Assembly: GCF_001705235.1 (NCBI RefSeq)
Contig: NZ_MCGV01000001.1
Location: 3,166,181-3,230,180, forward strand
From: Clostridium pasteurianum
Lineage (GTDB): Bacteria > Bacillota > Clostridia > Clostridiales > Clostridiaceae
Length of the DNA: 64,000 bases
Reading direction: 5' to 3'
The notes beneath the pieces were generated by a model that had not been told where the DNA came from, made no database searches, and worked only from the letters and a program-made list of their open reading frames with translations. Positions within the stretch are counted from its first letter, which is position 1. Every line of letters starts with the position of its first letter. Of the stretch, positions 48,349 to 59,689 are shown piece by piece. The position numbers and the translations under genes were made by a program.

Positions 48349-49290
48349 ATGGCATTTCAGGAAAGAAGCTTTAAATCATTTAATGAAAGAGACATGGTAC
48401 AAGCTTGGATTTATACTCCAGTACGTAAGCCAAAAGGAATTGTACAACTTGTACATGGTTATCATGAGCATTCACGTAGGTATTTACATACAATACTTAA
48501 GCTAAATGATGCAGGATTTATAGTTGCAGCAGATGATCATGTAGGGCATGGAAAAACTGCTTATTTGTCAGGTAACTGGACAGACTGGGGTGATAAAGGA
48601 TATATGACAATGGCAGAAGATGAGCACACTCTGCGTAAAATTGTACAGAAGGAATATCCTAATTTGCCTTACTTTATGTTTGGACATAGTATGGGTTCAA
48701 TGATTGCAAGATCTTATGCTACTGTTTATGGTGATGGACTTGATGGATTGATGCTATGTGGAACACCAGGAGTATTTAAAACAGCAGCTTCAGTTGCTTA
48801 TAGTTTAAAAAAGTTAATAGATGAAGGTAGAGGAGAAGAAAGTGCAGCAGAGTATGAAGGGAAACTTATGGGATGGATGTGGACATCAAAACGTTACGAA
48901 GAAAAGCCTATAACTTCAAGAAGTGAATGGGTTTGTAGTGACCCAGATGTAATTGCAGATCATGGAAGAGACATATATAGTGATTTAGTAACGTCACCTA
49001 ATATACGTTCTCTATACTATTTTGCAACGATGATGGATGCAAATGTAGGGACAAAGTGGGCAGAAAAGGTGCCAACATCAATTCCGGTTTATAATATTGC
49101 AGGAGATAAAGATCCTGTTGGAAATTATGGAGAAGGTGCATATGCTGTGTCAAATTGGCTTGCAGAAACAGGGCATATGGTGAGAACAAAGATTTATCCT
49201 GGATATCGTCATGAAATACTTAATTATCTTGATATTAGAGATGAAATTGAGGACGGAATCATAGAGTTTGTTAAATACATTATTGATTAA
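48349..49290 (+). CDS. Alpha/beta hydrolase, monoglyceride lipase/lysophospholipase type
   Basis: This 313-residue protein has the nucleophile elbow FGHSMGS, VQLVHGYHEHSRRY as the oxyanion region, acid Asp in AGDKDPVG and His in GYRHEILN. It has no signal peptide. A longer upstream frame exists, but ATG 48349 has AGGGGG before it. Arg codons CGT are frequent, unlike core genes. In this operon it more likely de-esterifies sugars than lipids, but that is a guess. Confidence 0.8.
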   Translation: MAFQERSFKSFNERDMVQAWIYTPVRKPKGIVQLVHGYHEHSRRYLHTILKLNDAGFIVAADDHVGHGKTAYLSGNWTDWGDKGYMTMAEDEHTLRKIVQKEYPNLPYFMFGHSMGSMIARSYATVYGDGLDGLMLCGTPGVFKTAASVAYSLKKLIDEGRGEESAAEYEGKLMGWMWTSKRYEEKPITSRSEWVCSDPDVIADHGRDIYSDLVTSPNIRSLYYFATMMDANVGTKWAEKVPTSIPVYNIAGDKDPVGNYGEGAYAVSNWLAETGHMVRTKIYPGYRHEILNYLDIRDEIEDGIIEFVKYIID

Positions 49291-49319
49291 TTAAGGATAG
49301 GGGAGGAGAATATTAAATT

Positions 49320-50270
49320 ATGGTGGAACCTAAAATGTATTCATATGCAGATTTTCCTACTAATGAAGCATCAATTGAAGGAATGAAAGTAATAGAAGGA
49401 GATATTGAAAAGCTTAATATTAAATGGTTTGAAAACGTTGAGTATAAGGGCAGGGGAGATAAGAAGCTTTATTTACAAGTTTTAGTTCCAAATACAGTTG
49501 ATGATCATGTATTTGTATCACCTACACCTATAAAGTCAGCTAAGCCATGGCCAATAATTATTTATATACCGGGTTCTGGATGGCATAAACAAAATATCAA
49601 TGAAGCTGTTATAAGGCTTTCTAAAATTGCAGAAAGAGGTTTTGTGGTTGCATTAGTTCAATACAGACCGTCAGAAGATGGCGGAATTTTTCCAGCACAA
49701 ATATTAGATGCAAAGGCAGCTGTTAAATTTATGAAAGAACATGCAGATTATTATTCTGCGGATCCTAATGAAATAGTAATTTGGGGAGATTCTTCAGGTG
49801 GGCATACAGCTTTAATGACAGCTTTTACAGGAGAGGAACAATTAATTGATAGAGAGGATTGTAAATTTAATTATGATTGTAGTGTAAGGGGTGTTATAAA
49901 TTATTATGGTGCTGTGGATATTTCTAAAATGAATGAGGAACTTTCTATTTTAGATCACAGAGGTGCAGATAGTCCAGAAGGATTTTGGCTTGGTCATAAA
50001 AGTGTACTCCAAAATATGGAGCTTGTTGAGCCAACAGTAGTTACAAATTATATATCTAAAACCAAAGATATTCCACCAGTTTTAACTTTCCATGGCGACA
50101 AGGATAGAGTTGTTCCAATTACACAGAGTATTTTACTGTATGAAACTTTAAAAAATGCAGGTAAAGATATAACTTTTTATAAAATTATAGGAGGAGATCA
50201 TGGAGGTCCAAGTTTTTGGACAGATTCTGTTTTAGATATTGTAGAAAAATTCATCAGAGGAGTTATCTAA
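49320..50270 (+). CDS. Alpha/beta hydrolase, carbohydrate-esterase-like
   Basis: This 316-residue protein of the BD-FAE/hormone-sensitive-lipase-like group has IIIYIPGSGWHKQN for the oxyanion region, the elbow WGDSSGGH, acid Asp in HGDKDRVV and His in GGDHGGPSF. The relatives I have in mind remove acetyl or feruloyl groups from plant polysaccharide fragments. It is the last gene of the uronate/esterase operon, 30 bases after the previous hydrolase, with a bidirectional terminator following. Confidence 0.8.
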   Translation: MVEPKMYSYADFPTNEASIEGMKVIEGDIEKLNIKWFENVEYKGRGDKKLYLQVLVPNTVDDHVFVSPTPIKSAKPWPIIIYIPGSGWHKQNINEAVIRLSKIAERGFVVALVQYRPSEDGGIFPAQILDAKAAVKFMKEHADYYSADPNEIVIWGDSSGGHTALMTAFTGEEQLIDREDCKFNYDCSVRGVINYYGAVDISKMNEELSILDHRGADSPEGFWLGHKSVLQNMELVEPTVVTNYISKTKDIPPVLTFHGDKDRVVPITQSILLYETLKNAGKDITFYKIIGGDHGGPSFWTDSVLDIVEKFIRGVI

Positions 50271-50312
50271 AAGATTTTTGTTTAAATTACAAAGATATAT
50301 AAATATTAAAAA

Positions 50313-50368
50313 TAGGAGTTTTGCAAACTTATGATATTTTTGTACTATAAGATTAAGCGAAGCTCCTA
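50313..50368. terminator. Bidirectional terminator between hydrolase and LysR genes
   Basis: TAGGAGTTTTGC (50313-50324) and GCGAAGCTCCTA (50357-50368) pair with G-T pairs, between two convergent genes. Confidence 0.6.
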
Positions 50369-50414
50369 ATTATTAAAAATTGTTTCAATAAAAGCATTAT
50401 AGAATAATAAAAAT

Positions 50415-51281
50415 TTATATTTTGAATGTCTGCAAAAAGTGTTTGGCAGCATAAGATAGGTACTGATCTTTCAGCCATACCACAGTTGTGCTTGTGTTTA
50501 AAGATGGCTCATTAATTTCTTTGTAATTTAAGTCCACACCAGAAATAAGTCCAACTGAATCTTTGGGAATGATGGCAACGCCTATTCCTGTATTTGCCAG
50601 GAGTAATATTGAGTGTGTATCTTCAATTTTGCACAGTATTCTTGGCTGAAATCCGGCTTTTTTGCATAATTCTACTATCAATTTTTCATATCTACGCTGT
50701 ACTAAAAGAGGTTTTCCATCAAGGTCACTTAGAGATATAGTTTTATTACTTGTCTTCCAGCACATATCTTTATTGGATACAGCCGCCATTGGCACAGAGG
50801 GTAAATTTATTGATTCATAAATTTCTGAATTTATTGGGGTTCGTATAATCCCAATATCTATTACACCATTTTTTAACAATTCTAGTATTTCATCTGTACC
50901 GCATTCCTGTATTTCAAAGTTTATTTTTGGATATTTTTTGTGAAAATCATATATTCGCTGCGGCAATAGTATATCTCCTGAAGATGATATGCTTCCTATA
51001 GATAGTGTTCCTTGAATTCCCTCATTAAAGTCCTTTAATTCTTTAACTGTGGATTCTATTAATTTCATTATTTGATTAGAATTATGATATAGTTTTCTTC
51101 CTGCATCAGTAAGCTGAAATTTTCTAGTACTTCTTTCTATTAACTTTACGTCTAATTCATTTTCTATTAATTTCAATTGTTGACTGAGATGAGGTTGAGC
51201 TATATGAAGCTTTTTAGCTGCTTTAGTTATATTTCCTTCTTCAACAATTGCGTGAAAGTAGGTAATCTGTTTTATATCCAT
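50415..51281 (-). CDS. LysR-family transcriptional regulator
   Basis: This 288-residue protein has the N-terminal winged helix MDIKQITYFHAIVEEGNITKAAKKLHIAQPHLSQQLKLIE and a C-terminal periplasmic-binding-like effector domain. The start is placed at the ATG complementary to 51279-51281, after GGAGTGATT. It is divergent from the radical SAM gene, which it may control. The effector is unknown. Confidence 0.9.
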   Translation of the reverse strand: MDIKQITYFHAIVEEGNITKAAKKLHIAQPHLSQQLKLIENELDVKLIERSTRKFQLTDAGRKLYHNSNQIMKLIESTVKELKDFNEGIQGTLSIGSISSSGDILLPQRIYDFHKKYPKINFEIQECGTDEILELLKNGVIDIGIIRTPINSEIYESINLPSVPMAAVSNKDMCWKTSNKTISLSDLDGKPLLVQRRYEKLIVELCKKAGFQPRILCKIEDTHSILLLANTGIGVAIIPKDSVGLISGVDLNYKEINEPSLNTSTTVVWLKDQYLSYAAKHFLQTFKI

Positions 51282-51493
51282 AAAATTAATCACTCCGAAC
51301 AATTAATTCATACATATATTTGTATAAATATAATAACAAATACATATTTTTTGTATATATAACTTTTTGATATAATGATACATGAAGTCAAAATTAAAGT
51401 CAAATGATAATAAATAAGATTTAATATTTAGCATTTTAAATTGCAAGCATTTATATTAGTTTATAAAGCTATAATTTACTAGGAGGAATTTGT

Positions 51494-52876
51494 ATGGAGA
51501 TAAAAGATACTTTGGAGAAAGCTGCTAAAGAGGCGATTATAAACAAAGTTGTTGGTTATCTTGACAAAGATCCGGAGAAAAATGTAAATAAAATATTTGC
51601 AGCCATTAAAAAGCTAACAAAAGATGAATCTGCATTATCTCAGATTGAGTTTGTTGAGAATTATTATAACAACGATAAGTACAAGCATGAATTTATTCAG
51701 GATATTTTAAAAAATACAGACACTAAATGCCTAAAAAAATTTTTTACCAACTTCTTTGCAAATGCAAATTGGTATGCTGGTCCTAGGAGACAAAAATATT
51801 TGGACAAAGAGGATACTAAAATACCATTTGTTATGCTTTTGAGTCCATCTATGAGATGCCCACTTCATTGTAAGGGATGTTACGCATCAAGTTTTAGTAA
51901 AAAGGATGATATTCCACCAGAGGAAGTTGATAGAATTGTTAGAGAAGCAAGAGATCTAGGAATTTATTATATTATTATTTTGGGCGGTGAGCCGTTTTTT
52001 AATGATTATCTTCTTGATATCTATGAAAAGTATGACGACATAATATTTACACCGTTCACCAGTGGACTTTTACTTAATGAAAAAATTGCTGATAGACTTA
52101 AAAAATGTGGAAATGTTATACCAATGCTTTCTATTGAAGGATTTGAAGAGGACACTGATTCACGTAGGGGAAAAGGAACTTATAAAAAAGTTTTAAAAGC
52201 TATGGATATGCTTCATGAAAGAGGTATACTATTTGGAGTATCGTCTGCAGTTACAAGAACTAATATAGATACAGTACTCAGTGATGAGTTTACAGACATG
52301 TTAATTGAAAAGGGCTCTAAAATGAGCTGGTATTTTCTGTTCATGCCTGTTAATGGTGAGTATGAAGATTTTAACATGATGCTTACGGCAAAGCAGAGAG
52401 ATTATCTTGGAAGAAGATCCCGAGAAATAAGAGCTAATAAGCCGTATTTTACAATAGATTTCTTTAATGATGCGCCATATGTAGGTGGATGTATTGCAGG
52501 AAAATATTATTTCCATGTTAATTCAAAAGAGGATGTTGAGCCATGTATATTTTCTCATTTTTCCACAGTTAATTTAAAGGGCAAGCATTTGATTGATGCA
52601 TTTAGAGATCCATTTTTCAAAAAACTAAGATCTATACAACCTTACAATAAAAACATGTTAAGGCCATGTATGATGATAGATAATACAAATGTTATAATAG
52701 ATGTATGTAATGAAGTAGGAGCAAAACCAGATGATTCTGGAGCAGAAAAAATGCTTCACGATGATGTGTTCCATAAAAAAATAACAAAATCAGCAGAGGA
52801 ATTTAAGCCCTATGCTGATAAGACATGGAAAGAATTTTTTAATGAGAAGGGTAACGATAATTTTTCTAGAGGATAA
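51494..52876 (+). CDS. Radical SAM protein with C-terminal cysteine domain
   Basis: This 460-residue protein has the 4Fe-4S/SAM motif CPLHCKGC (about residue 121), GGEPFF and a SPASM-like region with spaced Cys (GGCIAGKYY, EPCIFSHF, RPCMMIDN). An N-terminal helical extension of about 110 residues precedes it. The reaction is not known to me. AGGAGG precedes ATG. It is divergent from LysR and followed by a metabolite exporter gene, so it is not obviously part of the RiPP cluster 14 kb away. Confidence 0.8.
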   Translation: MEIKDTLEKAAKEAIINKVVGYLDKDPEKNVNKIFAAIKKLTKDESALSQIEFVENYYNNDKYKHEFIQDILKNTDTKCLKKFFTNFFANANWYAGPRRQKYLDKEDTKIPFVMLLSPSMRCPLHCKGCYASSFSKKDDIPPEEVDRIVREARDLGIYYIIILGGEPFFNDYLLDIYEKYDDIIFTPFTSGLLLNEKIADRLKKCGNVIPMLSIEGFEEDTDSRRGKGTYKKVLKAMDMLHERGILFGVSSAVTRTNIDTVLSDEFTDMLIEKGSKMSWYFLFMPVNGEYEDFNMMLTAKQRDYLGRRSREIRANKPYFTIDFFNDAPYVGGCIAGKYYFHVNSKEDVEPCIFSHFSTVNLKGKHLIDAFRDPFFKKLRSIQPYNKNMLRPCMMIDNTNVIIDVCNEVGAKPDDSGAEKMLHDDVFHKKITKSAEEFKPYADKTWKEFFNEKGNDNFSRG

Positions 52877-52976
52877 GGTTTAATTGGGTTTATCATATAA
52901 AGGTAGGTAACTTTATATGAGAAATCCTTAAAAATGATAATTAATTACTAATATTACAAAGGAAGTGTCTTTACAC

Positions 52977-53939
52977 ATGAAAAAGGGGTACCTATATATT
53001 TTGTTGTCCACCATACTATTTTCAAGTATGGAAATTGCTTTAAAACTTGTTGCAAGTATATTTAATCCAATTCAACTTACATTTTTAAGATTCTTAATTG
53101 GTGCATTAATTTTAATGCCATTTGCACTAAAGATTATGAAAAAAAAGAATCTAAAATTAAATAAAAGTGATTATAAATTTTTTCTTATTGAAGGCTTTAT
53201 ATGTGTTGTAATAAGTATGACATTTTTTCAATTGGGGGTTTTAAATTGTAAAGCTTCAATTGTTGCTATACTTTTTAGTTGTAATCCTATATTTGTAATT
53301 CCTTTTGCTTATTTTATGCTTGATGAAAAAGTATATAAGGCAACTATTGTTTCTTTAATTATAAGTATAATAGGAATGATTGTAATAATGAATCCTGCTA
53401 ATATGACAAGCAGTGTAAGTGGAATTATATTTACATTAATATCCGCAGTAACTTTTGCACTGTATGGTGTAGTTGGTAAAAAGAGAAGTGCAAGATATGG
53501 CGGAATAGTATCAAGTTCTTTTTGTTTCCTTTTTGGAAGTCTTGAAATGTTAGTACTTATTTTAATATCAAAAATAAGTTTTGTAGCAAACGCCCTTACA
53601 GGTGCAGGCTTAAAAACTTTTGCTAATATAAGTGTGTTTCAAGGAATTAGACTAGCTACATTGCCTAACCTTATTTATATCGGTATATTTATAACTGGTC
53701 TTGGATATACATTTTACTTTTTAGCTATGGAAGAAACATCTGCGGCTACAGCATCGCTTGTATTTTATATTAAACCAGCACTTGCTCCTATTCTTGCACT
53801 AATAATATTACATGAATCTATAGCATTAAATACAATTGCAGGAATTGTTCTAATAATTGCAAGTTCATGTATAACATTTATTGCAAATAGTAGAAGAGCA
53901 AAGGCTAATGAAGAAAATGAGGAAGAGGAAGCTGTTTAA
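52977..53939 (+). CDS. EamA/DMT-family transporter
   Basis: This protein of about 320 residues has ten membrane helices in two EamA repeats (IALKLVASIFNPIQLTFLRF in the first, ASLVFYIKPALAPILALII in the second). The C-terminus is acidic. The substrate is unknown; the family exports amino acids, nucleosides and other metabolites. ATG 52977 is preferred to an in-frame GTG at 52965 that overlaps the ribosome-binding site. Confidence 0.88.
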   Translation: MKKGYLYILLSTILFSSMEIALKLVASIFNPIQLTFLRFLIGALILMPFALKIMKKKNLKLNKSDYKFFLIEGFICVVISMTFFQLGVLNCKASIVAILFSCNPIFVIPFAYFMLDEKVYKATIVSLIISIIGMIVIMNPANMTSSVSGIIFTLISAVTFALYGVVGKKRSARYGGIVSSSFCFLFGSLEMLVLILISKISFVANALTGAGLKTFANISVFQGIRLATLPNLIYIGIFITGLGYTFYFLAMEETSAATASLVFYIKPALAPILALIILHESIALNTIAGIVLIIASSCITFIANSRRAKANEENEEEEAV

Positions 53940-53956
53940 GGTTTTTAATTCTTGTG

Positions 53957-53995
53957 AAGTAATAGTATTTAAGAGGTTAAATGCTATTACTTTAT
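53957..53995 (+). terminator. Terminator after the EamA gene
   Basis: AAGTAATAGTATTTAA pairs with TTAAATGCTATTACTT (one mismatch) and is followed by TATTTTTTT. Confidence 0.88.
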
Positions 53996-54011
53996 TTTTT
54001 TATGGAATGTA

Positions 54012-54056
54012 TTGAGTTTATCTAATAAAGTGATATAATTTAATTATACTAGTATA
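54012..54056 (+). promoter_or_regulatory. Promoter and operator of the glp operon
   Basis: TTGAGT (54012) and TATAAT (54034) are 16 bases apart. TATACTAGTATA (54045-54056) covers the expected start site and is followed by CAAG. The same palindrome is at the gntR promoter. About 315 bases of leader follow before glpP, in which I see a weak cre-like TGAAAACGTTATTT (54135-54148) and no gene. Confidence 0.5.
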
Positions 54057-54371
54057 CAAGGACAACAGCGTGCAATAAAAAACAAAATTTATATATAATT
54101 TTGAAGTGGAGAAATAGAAGCAATTGGGAGAAAATGAAAACGTTATTTTAAAATTCTTTAGAAAGAAGGGGTAAGAAAAGTTTTTTATGAATATAGTATT
54201 TATATAGTTTAATAAAAATAATGATATTATTACTTCGGATTAGACTAGTAGATATGAAACTGTTTTAATGATAATATTAATATTATAGGAATAAATTTTT
54301 AAGCAGTAAATTTAGCTTTTATTAAAAAGTATTTTATATGATGAAATATAAAATGTAAGTGTAGGAGTGTT

Positions 54372-54932
54372 ATGAATATTAAAGATTTATTAGAAGAGAA
54401 TCCGGTTATAGCAGCTGTGAAAAATGAAAAGCAATTAGAATTAGCACTAAATTCTGAGATTAAGATTATATTTGTTTTGTTTGGTGATATAATGAATGTT
54501 CAGAAAATAAGTGACGTTATAGCATCAAAAAACAAGATAGGAATAATTCATATTGATTTAGTTGAGGGATTAATGACTAATAAAGAAGTTGTTTTAAGGT
54601 ATATTAAAGAAAAAACAAAATTTAGGGGAATAATCAGTACGAAGTCGCAAGTTTTAAAATACGCTAAAAGGTATAATCTGATATGCGTTCAGAGAGTATT
54701 TATATTTGATACTCTTTCACTGAATAATGTTAAAAATCATATTATTTCCGAATGTGATGCAGTTGAAGTGCTTCCAGGAATAATTCCAAAGGTATTTAAA
54801 ATAATCGCAAAATGTTCTAATAAGCCAGTGGTTGCTGGTGGACTAATTGAGACTAAAGAAGAAGTAATGCAAGCTTTAAGTTCAGGAGCAGCATGTGTAT
54901 CTACAACTAAAAAAGAAATTTGGAGTATGTAA
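54372..54932 (+). CDS. glpP: GlpP-type glycerol operon antiterminator
   Basis: This 186-residue protein of the GlpP family (TIM-barrel-like RNA-binding antiterminator activated by glycerol-3-phosphate in Bacillus) is recognised by NPVIAAVKNEKQLELAL, IGIIHIDLVEGL, VQRVFIFDTLS, AVEVLPGIIPKV and PVVAGGLIETKEEV. It stands directly before glpK. I could not identify the antiterminator hairpin with confidence. Confidence 0.92.
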   Translation: MNIKDLLEENPVIAAVKNEKQLELALNSEIKIIFVLFGDIMNVQKISDVIASKNKIGIIHIDLVEGLMTNKEVVLRYIKEKTKFRGIISTKSQVLKYAKRYNLICVQRVFIFDTLSLNNVKNHIISECDAVEVLPGIIPKVFKIIAKCSNKPVVAGGLIETKEEVMQALSSGAACVSTTKKEIWSM

Positions 54933-54973
54933 AGTAAACTTAGGGCAATCGTTTAACTATAGAATTTAGATGA

Positions 54974-56488
<1,515 letters not shown>

Positions 56489-56559
56489 ATACTATACAAA
56501 TAAGTTATTAAAGTATATAATGTAATTACAAGTTAATATAAATTGCTTAGAGAATTTAG

Positions 56560-56612
56560 AGTCAGGCAAAAAAATGAGTGAAGTTTTCACTTGTTTTTGG
56601 TCTGGCTTTTTT
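56560..56612 (+). terminator. Terminator between glpK and the glpA-like gene
   Basis: AGTCAGGCAAAA...AGTGAA pairs with TTCACTTG...GTCTGGCT and is followed by TTTTTTT. Because it precedes the remaining glp genes, it is a candidate site for GlpP antitermination. Confidence 0.75.
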
Positions 56613-56639
56613 TATTTAGCATAATAAGGAGGGTGTAAT

Positions 56640-58067
56640 ATGTACGATGTTGCGATAATTGGGGCAGGTGTTATAGGTTGCTCTATATTTAGAGAACTAA
56701 CTAAGTATAAATTAAAAGTGGTTATTTTAGAAAAAGAGAAAGATGTTTCAATGGGGACTAGTAAGGCAAATTCGGCAATAGTTCACGCGGGTTATGATCC
56801 TGAAGAAGGAACATTAATGGCAAAATATAATGTAAAAGGTAACGAAATGTTTGAAGGTTTATGCAAAGAATTGAGTGTACCATTTAAGAGAAATGGATCA
56901 TTAGTTTTAGCTTTTAATGAAGAGGATATTAAGACAATAAAGCATTTATATGAAAATGGGACAAAAATAGGTGTAAAGAATTTAAAAGTTTTAACTAAGG
57001 ATGAAGTACTTAAAATGGAACCAAATCTCAGCGAAAAAGTACAGGGAGCATTATATGCACCTACTGGGGGAATAGTAGGACCTTTTGAATACACAATTGC
57101 ACTAGCGGAGAATGCTGCTCAAAATGGTGGAGAAATTAAATTAAAAAAAGAAGTAGTTTCAATAGAAAAAAATGACACTTTTAAAATTACAGCTAAAGAT
57201 GGAGAAATTATAGAAGCAAAATTTATAATAAATGCGGCAGGACTTTATGCGGATAAGATTCATAATTTAATTTGCAGTGAAAGCTTTAAGATAACTCCAA
57301 GAAGCGGTGAATATTTTGTAATGGACAAAAGCCAGGGAAGTGTAGTAAGTCATACAATATTTCAATGTCCATCAAAGTTAGGAAAAGGAGTTTTAGTAAC
57401 ACCAACTGTTCATGGAAATCTATTAATTGGCCCTGATGCTAGGGATATAGATGATAAGGAAGATATGGGAACTGAAGCAGAGGGACTAGCAGCTATAAGA
57501 GAGGCTTCTAAACTTTCAACTGAAAAGGTTAATTTTAGAGAATCTATAAGAAATTTTGCTGGACTTAGAGCAAATCCTGATACAGATGATTTTATAGTAG
57601 AGGAAAATAATGAGGTTAAAGGCTTTATTGATGCAGCAGGAATGAAATCGCCAGGGTTATCTTCGGCACCAGCTATTGCTTTAGATGTGGTAAATATATT
57701 AGAAAAGGCAGGATGTAAGCTGGATAAAAAAGAAAATTTTGAAGCTAAAAGAGAACAGATTTATTTTAAAGATTTGTCTCCTAAGGAAAAATCAAAATTG
57801 ATAAAGAAAAATCCTAAGTATGGCAGAATAATATGCAGATGTGAAAGTATAACGGAGGGTGAAATTGTAGATGCAATAAGGAGAAGCTTTGGAGTACTTT
57901 CAATAGATGGTATTAAAAGAAGATGCAGACCAGGAATGGGAAGATGTCAGGGTGGATTCTGTGGACCAAGAGTTCAGGAAATAATTGCAAGAGAATATAA
58001 TATTCCACTAGAAAATGTTGATTTAGAAAAAGATGGTTCTTACATTTTAGTGGGAAAAACTAAGTAG
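56640..58067 (+). CDS. glpA: Glycerol-3-phosphate dehydrogenase, anaerobic GlpA-like, FAD-dependent
   Basis: This 475-residue protein has a FAD Rossmann motif (VAIIGAGVIGCSIFREL), a DAO domain (to about residue 370) and a C-terminal BFD-like [2Fe-2S] domain with CRCESIT, RRCRPGMGRC and GGFC. It oxidises glycerol-3-phosphate to DHAP, passing electrons to the FAD/NAD partner encoded next. AGGAGGGTG precedes ATG. Shorter than E. coli GlpA, as usual in clostridia. Confidence 0.9.
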   Translation: MYDVAIIGAGVIGCSIFRELTKYKLKVVILEKEKDVSMGTSKANSAIVHAGYDPEEGTLMAKYNVKGNEMFEGLCKELSVPFKRNGSLVLAFNEEDIKTIKHLYENGTKIGVKNLKVLTKDEVLKMEPNLSEKVQGALYAPTGGIVGPFEYTIALAENAAQNGGEIKLKKEVVSIEKNDTFKITAKDGEIIEAKFIINAAGLYADKIHNLICSESFKITPRSGEYFVMDKSQGSVVSHTIFQCPSKLGKGVLVTPTVHGNLLIGPDARDIDDKEDMGTEAEGLAAIREASKLSTEKVNFRESIRNFAGLRANPDTDDFIVEENNEVKGFIDAAGMKSPGLSSAPAIALDVVNILEKAGCKLDKKENFEAKREQIYFKDLSPKEKSKLIKKNPKYGRIICRCESITEGEIVDAIRRSFGVLSIDGIKRRCRPGMGRCQGGFCGPRVQEIIAREYNIPLENVDLEKDGSYILVGKTK

Positions 58068-58083
58068 AAGGCGGTGGATAGTT

Positions 58084-59337
58084 ATGAATTATCAATTGAT
58101 AGTAGTTGGAGGGGGACCAGCAGGACTTGCAGCTGCTTATGAAGCATATAATAATGGAATAAAAAATATTTTGATTTTGGAAAGAGATAAAGAATTAGGT
58201 GGAATACTAAATCAGTGTATTCATAATGGTTTTGGTCTTCATACCTTTAAAGAGGAGCTTACAGGACCTGAGTATGCAAATAGATTTATTGAAATGGTTA
58301 AAGATACAGGTATAGAAGTTAAGCTTAATACTATGGTATTAGAAATAACAAAAGACAAAAGGGTTTATGCAATAAATTCAGAAGAAGGATATATGGAACT
58401 TCAAGCTGAAGCCATAATTCTTTCAATGGGCTGTAGGGAGAGAACTAGAGGTGCAATTAATATACCAGGAGATAGACCTTCAGGAGTATTTACTGCTGGT
58501 TCAGCACAGAGATACATTAATGTAGAAGGGTATATGCCAGGTAAAGAGGTTCTTATATTAGGATCAGGCGATATAGGACTTATAATGGCAAGAAGAATGA
58601 CACTTGAAGGTGCAAAAGTTAAAGCAGTTGTTGAATTGTGTCCATATTCTAACGGATTAAATAGAAATATAGTGCAGTGCTTAAATGATTACGATATACC
58701 GCTATATTTATCACATACGGTAGTAGATATTATTGGTAAAGAAAGAGTTGAAAAAGTAATAATAGCTAAAGTTGATGAAAATAAAAGACCTATTAAAGGA
58801 ACTGAAAAAGAGTTTAAGGTAGATACATTATTATTATCAGTTGGATTAATTCCTGAAAATGAATTATCATCTAATGCTGGAATAGAACTCGACAGAAGGA
58901 CAAATGGCTTAAGAGTTACAGAAAGTATGGAAACATCTGTGGATGGAATATTTGCTTGTGGTAATGTGGTACATGTTCATGATTTAGTTGATTTTGTAAC
59001 AGAAGAATCAAAACGCACAGGTGCTTCAGCTGCACGTTATATTAAGCATGAACTTAAAAAAGATAAATATGTAAATGTAGTGAATGGTAAAAATGTGAAT
59101 TACACAGTGCCTCAGAAGCTTAATACGGATGATGTTCAAGATAAGCTAACTATATTTATGAGAGTAAACAATATATATCATAATAAAGTATTAGTAGTTA
59201 GAAGCGGTGATACAATTATAGCCAAATTTAAGAGAGCTAATTTAGCACCATCAGAAATGGAGAAAATAGTTTTGAGTAAAGTGCTGCTTGATAAAATAAA
59301 AGATGATGTAACAATATCATTAGAGGATGGTGAGTAG
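58084..59337 (+). CDS. FAD/NAD(P)-dependent oxidoreductase, partner of the GlpA-like enzyme
   Basis: This 417-residue protein has two dinucleotide folds: LIVVGGGPAGLAAAYEA at the start and EVLILGSGDIGLIMARRM near residue 158. The motif MGCRERTRGA is typical of this subgroup of pyridine-nucleotide oxidoreductases, which lacks the usual CxxC redox pair and works with Fe-S partners. It begins 17 bases after the glpA-like gene, and the three downstream genes form a conserved clostridial trio. Confidence 0.88.
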   Translation: MNYQLIVVGGGPAGLAAAYEAYNNGIKNILILERDKELGGILNQCIHNGFGLHTFKEELTGPEYANRFIEMVKDTGIEVKLNTMVLEITKDKRVYAINSEEGYMELQAEAIILSMGCRERTRGAINIPGDRPSGVFTAGSAQRYINVEGYMPGKEVLILGSGDIGLIMARRMTLEGAKVKAVVELCPYSNGLNRNIVQCLNDYDIPLYLSHTVVDIIGKERVEKVIIAKVDENKRPIKGTEKEFKVDTLLLSVGLIPENELSSNAGIELDRRTNGLRVTESMETSVDGIFACGNVVHVHDLVDFVTEESKRTGASAARYIKHELKKDKYVNVVNGKNVNYTVPQKLNTDDVQDKLTIFMRVNNIYHNKVLVVRSGDTIIAKFKRANLAPSEMEKIVLSKVLLDKIKDDVTISLEDGE

Positions 59338-59338
59338 T

Positions 59339-59689
59339 ATGGAAAGGGAGTTAATATGCATATGTTGTCCTAGGGGATGTCATTTAAAAGTTGATGATAA
59401 AAATTTAATTGTAAGTGGAAATAATTGCCCTAGGGGAGCGGAGTATGGAGTTAATGAAGTAACAAATCCAGTAAGAATAATAACTTCAACTGTAAAAGTA
59501 AATGGTGAGAGTGCAGCAGTAGTTCCAGTAAAGACTCAAAATGCAATACCAAAAGGTCTTACTATGAAATGCATGGATGAAATTAATAAAGTTAGTGTAA
59601 ATACGCCTATTAAAATTGGCGATGTTATAATTAAAAATGTACTTGGAACTGGCGTTAATATTATTGCTACTAAGAATGTAGAGAAGTAA
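59339..59689 (+). CDS. DUF1667 cysteine-cluster protein
   Basis: This 116-residue protein has CICCPRGCHLKV and GNNCPRGAEYG, four to five Cys that look like an iron-sulfur site. It is the DUF1667 family, regularly encoded after the GlpA-like and FAD oxidoreductase genes; it is probably an electron-transfer subunit. ATG 59339 almost abuts the previous stop (59337). Confidence 0.85.
   Translation: MERELICICCPRGCHLKVDDKNLIVSGNNCPRGAEYGVNEVTNPVRIITSTVKVNGESAAVVPVKTQNAIPKGLTMKCMDEINKVSVNTPIKIGDVIIKNVLGTGVNIIATKNVEK

Noticed and set aside
51494-52876. Radical SAM protein as a maturase of the RiPP at 29.6 kb
   Set aside because: It is 14 kb away, divergent from a LysR gene, paired with a transporter of the EamA family, and no peptide gene is beside it.
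54057-54371. GlpP-responsive antiterminator hairpin in the glp leader
   Set aside because: I could not find a convincing stem followed by T residues in this AT-rich stretch. The hairpin at 56560-56612 is the better candidate, but it lies after glpK.
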